DNA of 9,173 nucleotides from Pseudomonas sp. (GTDB lineage: Bacteria > Pseudomonadota > Gammaproteobacteria > Pseudomonadales > Pseudomonadaceae). Every line of letters begins with the position of its first letter. Positions within the stretch are counted from its first letter, which is position 1. The DNA lies in assembly GCA_003488145.1 (NCBI GenBank), contig DNMQ01000514.1, positions 1 to 9,173 on the forward strand, in the 5' to 3' direction. Made by a program: the position numbers and the translations under genes. The notes below the pieces were generated by a model. That model was not told the DNA's origin. It made no database searches and was given only the letters and a program-made list of their open reading frames with translations. Shown here one piece after another: positions 1-5,322 of the stretch.

Positions 1-849
1 CTGCTGGCGCGTATCGAGCCGCTGCTACCTGCCCAGCCAGCGGTCATCGATTGGGATCGTACCTTTGCGGCGCGCTGGCAGCGTGATGCTCGCAGCGGCT
101 TTCTGGCACCGCTGGAAGTCAGCTTGGATCTGAGTCTGGCTGATCTGATCGGCATTGATCGCCAGCGCGATCTGCTGTCCGCCAACACGCGCCAGTTCGT
201 CGATGGATTGCCGGCCAACCACGTGCTGTTGTGGGGCGCCCGTGGCACCGGCAAGTCGTCGTTGATTCGCGCGTTGCTGGCCGAATACGCCGCGGATGGG
301 CTGCGTCTGATCGAAATCGAGCGTGACCATCTGGCGGACCTGCCACGCGTTGTCGAACTGTTGGCCGGGTTACAACAGGCATTCGTTCTGTTCTGTGACG
401 ACCTGTCGTTCGAGGCGGGAGAGGGCGACTATCGCGTGCTCAAGAGTGTGCTGGATGGCTCGCTGGAGCGCGCGCCGGAGAACGTGCTGTTGTACGCCAC
501 GTCCAATCGCCGGCACCTGGTCCCGGAACGCCAGAGTGACAACGAGAACTGGCAGATGGTCGACGGCGAACTGCACCCGAACGAAGCGGTGGAAGACAAG
601 ATCGCGTTGTCCGATCGCTTCGGTTTGTGGCTGTCGTTCTACCCCTTCACCCAGCAGCACTACCTCAGTGTGGTACGCCACTGGATCGATTCGTTGGCGC
701 GGCGAGCCAGCCTCGATTGGGCGTGGAGCGAAGCCCTGGAGAAGGATGCGATTCGTTGGGCGACCGGGCGCGGCAACCGCAACGGTCGCTGCGCCTACCA
801 ATACGCTCGGCAGTGGGTTGGTAAGCGTCTGCTCGAAGCGCGAGGCTGA
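1..849 (+). CDS. DUF815-family AAA+ ATPase, 5' end outside window
   Basis: The reading frame is open from the first base, so the true start lies upstream; 282 residues are visible before TGA. Numbering from the first visible codon, a Walker A motif GARGTGKS lies at residues 79-86 (Lys85) and a Walker B strand FVLFCDDLS at 128-136 (Asp133/Asp134). These motifs, the approach LLWGARGTGKSS and a length near 290 residues match the DUF815 family of predicted single-domain AAA+ ATPases. The family has no well-established cellular role. The start at TTG 124 that an ORF finder would choose is wrong, because in-frame family-like sequence continues to base 1. It converges with the GST gene, whose stop is 67 bp away, and no convincing intrinsic terminator is visible between them. 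The family call is confident; the function is unknown. Confidence 0.88.
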   Translation: MLARIEPLLPAQPAVIDWDRTFAARWQRDARSGFLAPLEVSLDLSLADLIGIDRQRDLLSANTRQFVDGLPANHVLLWGARGTGKSSLIRALLAEYAADGLRLIEIERDHLADLPRVVELLAGLQQAFVLFCDDLSFEAGEGDYRVLKSVLDGSLERAPENVLLYATSNRRHLVPERQSDNENWQMVDGELHPNEAVEDKIALSDRFGLWLSFYPFTQQHYLSVVRHWIDSLARRASLDWAWSEALEKDAIRWATGRGNRNGRCAYQYARQWVGKRLLEARG

Positions 850-916
850 ACGTATCTGCTGAGATAACGCGTCAAGGCAGCCTGCTGCGTGACCTCACCG
901 CGGGCGTGATCGGAAC

Positions 917-1594
917 TCAGGCGGTAGCTGCCTTGCCCATTTCCTTGAGCTTGGCGTTCATGCGCTGCTCGTCCGGCAGGATGCCCGCGACCGATGGCAA
1001 TGCCAGCATGCGTGCATGATGTGCTGCGAGGTCGGGCCAGCGCTGCGCGTCGAGCTGTTCGCCACCGTGCGCCATGTTGATCAGTTGGCAGGCGACTGCG
1101 ATGTCTGCCATCGACAGTTGGTTGCCGACAAAGAATTCCTGCTGGCCGAGTTGCTGCTCTAGGTAATCGAAGTGCGGAAGCAATTTCTGCTGCAGCGCGG
1201 CCTGCACTGCCTCTTCATTGCAGGCTTGACCGGCGGTCGGCTTAAGGATGCGGTTGCGGAAAACGGTAAAGGTGGTCAGAGGTGCCAACTCGTAGTCTGC
1301 GTACTTTTCCAGCCAGCGGACCCGCCCGCGTTCCTGCGCGTTGCTAGCGTAAAGGGCAGGCGTATCGGGATAGGCCTCCTCGAGGTACTGGCAGATCACG
1401 CTGGAGTCAGCGAGGGTGCAGTCGCCGTCCTTGAGCGCCGGGATGCGTCCCAGTGGATTGATGGCCAGGTACCATTGCGGAGGCGTGAAGGGCATGACCG
1501 TCTCTAGCTGATAATCGAGCCCCTTTTGCCTGAGGCACAGGCGCACCTTGCGCACGAACGGTGAGAGGGGAACGCCATACACGGTCAAGGTCAT
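917..1594 (-). CDS. Glutathione S-transferase family protein
   Basis: A 225-residue cytosolic GST of normal length. The N-terminal thioredoxin-like domain (about 1-78) has the VPLSPFVRKVRLCL start with Ser11 as the probable thiol-activating residue, the cis-proline segment NPLGRIPAL (Pro52), and Asp63-Ser64 in LADSSVICQYLEE, which binds the glutathione gamma-glutamyl group. The all-helical C-terminal domain (about 88-215) has the N-capping box SMAD (161-164) in the core helix. It probably conjugates or reduces small electrophiles with glutathione; the substrate cannot be read from sequence. GGAG lies 7 bases before the ATG and supports the start. The gene follows the hypothetical membrane protein by 36 bp on the same strand, so the two are probably co-transcribed. 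Its glutathione link to the persulfide genes across the tRNAs is likely coincidental, since they form a separate transcription unit. Confidence 0.9.
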   Translation of the reverse strand: MTLTVYGVPLSPFVRKVRLCLRQKGLDYQLETVMPFTPPQWYLAINPLGRIPALKDGDCTLADSSVICQYLEEAYPDTPALYASNAQERGRVRWLEKYADYELAPLTTFTVFRNRILKPTAGQACNEEAVQAALQQKLLPHFDYLEQQLGQQEFFVGNQLSMADIAVACQLINMAHGGEQLDAQRWPDLAAHHARMLALPSVAGILPDEQRMNAKLKEMGKAATA

Positions 1595-1630
1595 GGGATT
1601 TCTCCGTAGCAGATCAGGGCTGATGAGCTA

Positions 1631-2398
1631 TCAATAGACGTTGTTTTTCTTCCAGAGATCTTCGTCATCGAACGCCTTCATGCCTTCGGCGAGCTCGTTG
1701 GGCTCGTCTGTCTTGGGCACCTTGTTCTTCAACACCAAAGCGTCGGCATGTGCGAGGAGGGCTTCCAGCTGTTTGAGCTGGCTCTGATAAGGCGCCGGTG
1801 CAGGCTGGCGGCGAATATGCTGAATGCCTCGTTCGAAGGCCAGGCGTGCGCGTTGCGGCTGGTTCTGTTGCAGCGCAAGTTTTCCCAAGCCGGTGAAGAA
1901 TTCGATGTGCAGGATAGCCAGCATGCGTTGGATGTCTTGCACCCAGCGTTTGGCTTCGGCCTTATCGATCAGGCCTTCCTTGGTGGCGCGAACGATCTGG
2001 GCGTGGAGATCCTCGAGCATGAAGCGGCTTTCCTTGGCCTGTGCTTCCGTCACGATCTGCCGCGGAGCATTGCGCATCTCGATCGCTTCGCCCTTGGCCA
2101 GCTCGGCCTGCAGCGCCTGCATTCGCGCGCTCAGTTTGTCATTGCCCTTGTCCACCGGCCGCAAGCGTTCGCTCAGCGCAAGTTCGAGGCGGGTCAGCAA
2201 TAGCTTGAGCGCGGGTGTCATCATCTGTCCCGGAAGTCCGTCGGACAGGTCCGCGCAGCGGCGGCAGCGGTCAGTGAGGTCAGCCCGTTTACGGGCCTTT
2301 TCCAGATTGCCTTTTTCGACAATCTGAATGGTGTAGACGATGCCGATCAGCAGGAACACACCGGCCAGGATCAACCCAGTGATCATTAATGGAGACAC
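1631..2398 (-). CDS. Membrane-anchored conserved hypothetical protein
   Basis: I recognise no named family. GTG at 2398 is preferred as start because GAGAGG sits 9 bases upstream; an ATG start 216 bp further out would run almost into the tRNA-Glu gene and cover its promoter, and would add a low-quality extension. The resulting 255-residue protein begins with one hydrophobic helix (about 5-24, MITGLILAGVFLLIGIVYTI), so it is probably a bitopic inner-membrane protein with a cytoplasmic body. A CRRC pair at 45-48 follows the helix. The rest is charged and helical, with coiled-coil-like stretches (about 65-150), one TPR-like helical hairpin at about 165-197 (GKLALQQNQPQRARLAFERG), and an acidic-aromatic tail DDEDLWKKNNVY. 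It lies upstream of the GST gene on the same strand. No function is proposed. Confidence 0.8.
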   Translation of the reverse strand: MSPLMITGLILAGVFLLIGIVYTIQIVEKGNLEKARKRADLTDRCRRCADLSDGLPGQMMTPALKLLLTRLELALSERLRPVDKGNDKLSARMQALQAELAKGEAIEMRNAPRQIVTEAQAKESRFMLEDLHAQIVRATKEGLIDKAEAKRWVQDIQRMLAILHIEFFTGLGKLALQQNQPQRARLAFERGIQHIRRQPAPAPYQSQLKQLEALLAHADALVLKNKVPKTDEPNELAEGMKAFDDEDLWKKNNVY

Positions 2399-2490
2399 TT
2401 GACTGCACCTCTCGAGCCGCTGGTTTTTCGCTTGAGTGTAGTGGCTTGATGATGTGGCCGATAGCTCTGCGTGCTGCCCGGATATGGCCT

Positions 2491-2542
2491 TCAAATTTTT
2501 TTTAAAACTATGCTTGACGACTCCCGAGGGCCTCCATAGAAT
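2491..2542 (+). promoter_or_regulatory. Sigma-70 promoter for the tRNA-Glu/tRNA-Gly unit
   Basis: The -35 box TTGACG (2514-2519) and -10 box TAGAAT (2537-2542) are separated by exactly 17 bp. An AT-rich tract at 2491-2508 (AAATTTTTTTTAAAA) sits where an UP element would bind the alpha subunit. The bases after the -10 are GCGCGCC, a GC-rich discriminator as found in stringently controlled stable-RNA promoters. The first tRNA begins about 73 bp after the -10 box, giving a 5' leader to be processed. The promoter diverges from the hypothetical membrane protein gene. Confidence 0.85.
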
Positions 2543-2615
2543 GCGCGCCACTTGCAGCGTGAAGCACCAAACAGAGCGCGGCAAGCCGGAATGAAGCTTG
2601 TGGTTTCCGGGCAAC

Positions 2616-2691
2616 GTCCCCTTCGTCTAGTGGCCTAGGACACCGCCCTTTCACGGCGGTAACAGGGGTTCGAGTCCCCTAGGGGACGCCA
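2616..2691 (+). tRNA. tRNA-Glu (anticodon TTC)
   Basis: A 76-nt cloverleaf. The acceptor stem pairs GTCCCCT with AGGGGAC, the discriminator is G, and the CCA end is encoded (2689-2691). The anticodon stem pairs CCGCC (2643-2647) with GGCGG (2655-2659) around loop CTTTCAC, placing anticodon TTC at 2650-2652. The T-loop GTTCGAGTC is canonical. It is the first of two tandem tRNAs read from the promoter at 2514-2542. Confidence 0.97.
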
Positions 2692-2708
2692 TATTTGTTG
2701 TAGACAAC

Positions 2709-2784
<76 letters not shown>

Positions 2785-2790
2785 AATTCT

Positions 2791-2819
2791 CTTCGGTGAC
2801 CTTTTCAAGGTGATCGAAG
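2791..2819 (+). other. Imperfect hairpin in the tRNA-Gly 3' trailer
   Basis: Starting seven bases after the CCA end, a 13-bp arm (2791-2803) pairs with 2807-2819 around a TTC loop, with one G-G mismatch and one G-U wobble. It lies between the mature tRNA and the true terminator and has no U-tract of its own. It may be a processing signal or a stable trailer RNA; the structure is seen, the role is not known. Confidence 0.55.
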
Positions 2820-2823
2820 AAAG

Positions 2824-2851
2824 AAAAAAGCGACCTCAGGGTCGCTTTTTT
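2824..2851. terminator. Bidirectional intrinsic terminator after the tRNAs
   Basis: GCGACC (2830-2835) and GGTCGC (2840-2845) pair around a TCAG loop, flanked by A6 (2824-2829) and T6 (2846-2851). The symmetry gives a U-tract on either strand, so it can end the tRNA transcript and also read-through from the minus-strand csoR-like gene at 3009-3299. Confidence 0.92.
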
Positions 2852-3008
2852 CGTTTCAGTCGATCCCTTTCAGATCTCAGCTCTTGCTGATCTTTATGGC
2901 CAGCGCCTGCGTGGCTTGCCATGCGCTGGCGCCGTCCGCTACCTCAGGCCAGCCTACTGCATAGCGCGGCGGGGCTGCCGGAGGAGGCTCAAGGTGGGTG
3001 GCGTTCCC

Positions 3009-3299
3009 TCAGGTGTATTTGGTGAAGATGCTGCGCACCCGTTCCAGGGTCTCGCCTGTATCTTGCGTCTGGTCGTGCAGCGCCTCTTCGATCAGGCAGG
3101 TCAGCATCAGTCGGTAGGCTTTGTCCAGCGCGCTACGAGCAGCGGAAAACTGCTGAGCGATGGCTTCGCAATCTTCGCCTCGCTTGATCATTGCCTGGAT
3201 GCCGCGCACCTGCCCCTCGACTCTCGCTAAACGTTTCAGCATGGCCTGCTGCTGGGCCTGCATCTCTGCGGATTCCACGGGGAGGGTCTGGTCATTCAT
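3009..3299 (-). CDS. CsoR/FrmR/RcnR-family (DUF156) repressor, atypical ligand set
   Basis: A 96-residue all-helical regulator of the copper/nickel/formaldehyde/persulfide repressor family, recognised from LKRLARVEGQVRGIQAMIKR (21-40) and the helix-2 pattern CEAIAQQFSAARSAL (44-58). Family members bind operator DNA as tetramers and release it when a cysteine-centred site is occupied. Cys44 aligns with the conserved first cysteine (Cys36 of M. tuberculosis CsoR, Cys35 of E. coli FrmR). The conserved histidine 25 residues later is Leu69 here, and Cys68 lies just before it. This argues against ordinary Cu, Ni or Co sensing and leaves a two-cysteine protein, as in the persulfide sensor CstR but with different spacing. 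GAGG lies 7 bases before the ATG. It is divergent from the BigR-like gene, so both may be regulated from the shared intergenic region. The inducer is inferred, not shown. Confidence 0.87.
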   Translation of the reverse strand: MNDQTLPVESAEMQAQQQAMLKRLARVEGQVRGIQAMIKRGEDCEAIAQQFSAARSALDKAYRLMLTCLIEEALHDQTQDTGETLERVRSIFTKYT

Positions 3300-3423
3300 G
3301 CGGCTACCTCGACATGACTGGATGGAGAGCCTGCGAAGATTCCAATTTAGGGTCGCGGCTCATATACGGGTAGGGGCATGCTAGCGACGCCGCCGCTGGC
3401 GGCCAACTTCTTTCGGTCAGGGC

Positions 3424-3454
3424 TTGCCAAACAATATATAAAAAAATATATTGT
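3424..3454 (+). promoter_or_regulatory. Promoter with embedded AT-rich palindromic operator (BigR box-like)
   Basis: TTGCCA (3424-3429) and TATATT (3447-3452) form a sigma-70 promoter with exact 17-bp spacing. A perfect inverted repeat ACAATATAT / ATATATTGT (3431-3439 and 3446-3454) around A6 fills the spacer and covers the -10. A dimeric ArsR repressor bound there would block RNA polymerase, and BigR is known to bind an AT-rich palindrome in its own promoter. Transcription would start near 3459, giving a leader of about 25 nt before the ATG at 3484 with no good Shine-Dalgarno. The rest of the 3300-3483 gap holds a GC hairpin (3389-3394/3398-3403) and a G-rich stretch (3368-3376). I see no confident promoter for the csoR-like gene. 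Confidence 0.75.
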
Positions 3455-3483
3455 CATTATCTTAAATGTTTGATCGCTGACCT

Positions 3484-3801
3484 ATGACTGCCGATCTGGA
3501 TATCGAGCAACTGCGCGCCAATGCGGCGTCCGCGGGGGCTTTGCTGAAGGCTTTGGCCAACCCTGACCGCCTTTTGCTGCTTTGCCAGCTGTCGCTGGGC
3601 GAGCGCAATGTTTCCGAGTTGGAACAGCTGCTGGGCATTCAGCAGCCGACGCTGTCGCAGCAGCTCGCCGTATTGCGCCGGGAGGGGCTTGTTGCAACGC
3701 GCCGCGAAGGTAAGCAGGTCTACTACCGGATCAGCAGCGCTGAAGCATTGGCGGTGATCACGACGCTTTATCAGCTGTTCTGCGAAGGGGGCAAGCAATG
3801 A
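3484..3801 (+). CDS. bigR: BigR/SqrR-type ArsR-family persulfide-responsive repressor
   Basis: A 105-residue winged-helix repressor. The helix-turn-helix and wing span about 42-84 (VSELEQLLGIQQPTLSQQ, then the beta-hairpin TRREGKQVYYRIS), with the ArsR opening ALLKALANPDRLLLL. It lacks the ELCVC metal-binding motif of arsenic-type ArsR. Its only cysteines are Cys34 (helix 2) and Cys100 (last helix), 66 residues apart. That spacing matches Cys42/Cys108 of BigR and Cys41/Cys107 of SqrR, which form a disulfide or polysulfide bridge and leave DNA when sulfide or persulfide is present. It should repress its own operon and possibly the facing pdo-sqr operon, whose promoter lies outside the window. 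The ATG has no strong ribosome site. An in-frame ATG at 3466 reads only four codons before TGA and is not a usable start. The stop overlaps the next gene by ATGA. Confidence 0.9.
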   Translation: MTADLDIEQLRANAASAGALLKALANPDRLLLLCQLSLGERNVSELEQLLGIQQPTLSQQLAVLRREGLVATRREGKQVYYRISSAEALAVITTLYQLFCEGGKQ

Positions 3802-4232
3802 CCATCGACTGGATCAACTTCACACCCTGGGCGGCGCTGGCTGGTGGTGTCCTCATTGGTGCCGCGGCCAGCTTGTTCGTCCTGCTCAATGGCCGAATCG
3901 CCGGGATCAGCGGGCTGCTTGCCAGCCTGCTGGAAACGGGGGGCGAGGGGCGAAGCGAAAAACTGTTGTTTCTGCTCGGCATCCTGCTCGCGCCCCTCCT
4001 GTGGATGCTGTTTGCCACCCTGCCAGCGATGGAGTTTCAGTCCGGCTGGATCGGTTTGCTGGTGGCCGGGATGTTGGTCGGCGTCGGTACTCGCTACGGC
4101 TCCGGTTGCACCAGTGGGCATGGGGTCTGCGGGATCTCGCGACTGTCACCGCGCTCCATCGTGGCGACCGTGGCATTCATGGTCGCCGGCTTCGCCACGG
4201 TCTATGTACTACGTCATCTGTTGGGAGGCTGA
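3798..4232 (+). CDS. YeeE/YedE-family half-transporter (PmpA-like)
   Basis: A 144-residue inner-membrane protein with about four helices (roughly 10-30, 55-76, 84-97 and 121-140). Signatures are NGRIAGISG (31-39) and [20 protein letters not shown] (101-120), with Cys104, His108 and Cys111. Full-length YeeE/TsuA takes up thiosulfate through a relay of conserved cysteines; the half-size members occur as pairs next to BigR-type regulators and rhodaneses. The start overlaps the repressor stop (ATGA), with GGGGG 6 bases upstream. The next gene supplies the other half. Substrate is probably thiosulfate or another sulfur compound, by inference. Confidence 0.88.
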   Translation: MTIDWINFTPWAALAGGVLIGAAASLFVLLNGRIAGISGLLASLLETGGEGRSEKLLFLLGILLAPLLWMLFATLPAMEFQSGWIGLLVAGMLVGVGTRYGSGCTSGHGVCGISRLSPRSIVATVAFMVAGFATVYVLRHLLGG

Positions 4233-4234
4233 GC

Positions 4235-4654
4235 ATGCGCAAGTTGACTTCATTTGCTGCTGGTCTGCTATTCGGGCTGGGGCTGCTGCTTTCCGGAATG
4301 GCCAACCCGGCCAAGGTCATCGGTTTCCTTGATCTGGCGGGCGCCTGGGATCCCTCGTTGGCGCTGGTGATGGTCGGTGCCATCGCTACGGCGCTGGTGC
4401 CTTTCACCTGGGCGAGGAAACACGAGCGCTCTTTGCTCGATGCGCCGATGCAGCTGCCAACCAAGCGCGAGCTGGATGGCAGGCTGATCGGTGGCAGTCT
4501 GCTGTTCGGTGTGGGCTGGGGAATCGCTGGCATCTGTCCGGGCCCGGCCATCGCCATGCTGCTCGGCGGGCACTGGCAGGTCGTGCTTTTCGTTCTCGCC
4601 ATGCTTGGCGGAATGCTGTTGTTCTCCGCGCTGGAACGCCGGCGCGCTTGCTGA
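4235..4654 (+). CDS. YeeE/YedE-family second half (DUF6691, PmpB-like)
   Basis: A 139-residue membrane protein starting two bases after the first half's stop. ATG 4235 has GGAGG 6 bases upstream; the open frame extends back to 4001 but that part overlaps the preceding gene and is spurious. Visible motifs are SGMANPAKVIGFLDL (20-34) and GWGIAGICPGPAIAMLLGG (94-112) with Cys101, the counterpart of the cysteine motif in the first half. Helices lie at about 5-22, 41-60, 85-110 and 113-131. The protein ends in a free cysteine (Cys139). It probably forms a heteromeric channel or transporter for a sulfur species with its neighbour. Confidence 0.87.
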   Translation: MRKLTSFAAGLLFGLGLLLSGMANPAKVIGFLDLAGAWDPSLALVMVGAIATALVPFTWARKHERSLLDAPMQLPTKRELDGRLIGGSLLFGVGWGIAGICPGPAIAMLLGGHWQVVLFVLAMLGGMLLFSALERRRAC

Positions 4655-4667
4655 CCGGGAGGTCTTT

Positions 4668-4868
4668 ATGAAAGTCAACGTTGGAACCATTGATCGGGCA
4701 CTGCGCATCGTTGTCGGCTTGGTGCTTATCGGTCTGAGCCTGGGCGGCGTGATCGGTGCCTGGGGCTGGATCGGTCTGTTGCCGCTGGCGACTGGCATCT
4801 TCCGTTTCTGCCCAGCGTATACGCTGCTCGGTATCAAGACTTGCAAGGCGTGCGATTCCAAGTCCTGA
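4668..4868 (+). CDS. DUF2892 small membrane protein (YgaP C-terminal-domain-like)
   Basis: A 66-residue protein with the family opening NVGTIDRALRIVVGLVLIGL and GWIGLLPLATGIFRFCPAYTLLGIKTC (33-59 in outline). Two hydrophobic segments (about 13-30 and 33-47) form a helical hairpin. Three cysteines follow: Cys48, and a C-x2-C at 59-62 near the C-terminus. In E. coli YgaP this two-helix unit is fused behind a rhodanese domain; here it stands alone, while a free rhodanese is encoded on the facing operon. It probably tethers or receives sulfur at the membrane, which is inferred. GGGAGG lies 5 bases before the ATG, 13 bp after the preceding stop, and the gene ends the operon just before a terminator. 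Confidence 0.88.
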   Translation: MKVNVGTIDRALRIVVGLVLIGLSLGGVIGAWGWIGLLPLATGIFRFCPAYTLLGIKTCKACDSKS

Positions 4869-4889
4869 GAGTCTGCGAAGCTCCACAGC

Positions 4890-4921
4890 AAAAAGGCCGA
4901 CATCGATGTCGGCCTTTTTTT
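4890..4921. terminator. Perfect palindromic terminator shared by two convergent operons
   Basis: GGCCGACA (4895-4902) and TGTCGGCC (4907-4914) pair around TCGA, flanked by five A (4890-4894) and seven T (4915-4921). It lies 22 bp after the DUF2892 stop and 21 bp beyond the rhodanese stop on the other strand, so one element can serve both operons. Confidence 0.93.
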
Positions 4922-4941
4922 GTCTGCGCGTTGCGATCCGG

Positions 4942-5322
4942 CTATTCGAAACTGGGCAGGCTCGGCTTCACAACGGGCTTGTTCGCGCCGACCCAGGCGT
5001 CGAACCCGCCGGCGATCGACTGGACATGCAGGTAGCCCATGTCCTGCAGCGCTGCTGCGGACAGTGCGGCGCGACCGCTGGTCTTGCAATAGAGCACGAT
5101 GTTCATGTCGCGCGCGGCGAGTTCCGGTGTGCCGCTGAGCTTGAACTCCAGCAGCCCCCGCGGAATGTTGAGGGCGCCGGCGATATGGCCCTCACGAAAC
5201 TCATCCGCCTCGCGCACGTCGATCAGCACGTCCGCTGCCTGGATCGCGGCGTCGGCATCCGCGACTGCGACTTCCTGTACGTGGGCCCGGGCCAGTTCGA
5301 CGAGGTCATGTGCGTTCTTCAT
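4942..5322 (-). CDS. Single-domain rhodanese-like sulfurtransferase
   Basis: A 126-residue cytosolic rhodanese domain. LIDVREADEF (33-42) and EGHIAGALNIPRG (44-56) are the usual conserved strands. The active-site loop is CKTSGR (79-84), with Cys79 expected to carry the persulfide. SIAGGFDAW (102-110) is the family's C-terminal motif. Such proteins pass sulfane sulfur from thiosulfate or glutathione persulfide to thiol acceptors or cyanide. ATG 5322 is chosen because AGGAG lies 8 bases upstream and the ATG overlaps the SulP stop (ATGA); the ten-codon extension to 5352 has no such support. It is last in the pdo-sqr-sulP operon and ends at the shared terminator. There is no signal peptide or membrane anchor. 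Confidence 0.92.
   Translation of the reverse strand: MKNAHDLVELARAHVQEVAVADADAAIQAADVLIDVREADEFREGHIAGALNIPRGLLEFKLSGTPELAARDMNIVLYCKTSGRAALSAAALQDMGYLHVQSIAGGFDAWVGANKPVVKPSLPSFE

Noticed and set aside
850..916. GCAG/CTGC inverted repeat between the convergent DUF815 and GST genes
   Set aside because: The stem is only about 4 bp and no T-run follows, so it is not a credible terminator.
2399..2614. In-frame upstream extension of the hypothetical membrane protein
   Set aside because: It overlaps the tRNA promoter on the other strand, puts the membrane helix in an unusual internal position, and has no Shine-Dalgarno comparable to the one before GTG 2398.
2899..2930. 8-bp inverted repeat GCCAGCGC/GCGCTGGC with internal pairing
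   Set aside because: It has no T-tract on either strand and lies outside known genes. It may be a weak structure or chance in GC-rich DNA, and I could not support a terminator or RNA call.
3466..3480. Four-codon reading frame (ATG to TGA) just before the bigR-like start, in the short leader
   Set aside because: It would begin within about 10 nt of the predicted transcription start and has no ribosome site, so chance is the simpler explanation.
4001..4234. Longer start for the second YeeE half
   Set aside because: The extra sequence is an out-of-frame reading of the first half; ATG 4235 has an ideal ribosome site and gives the family length.
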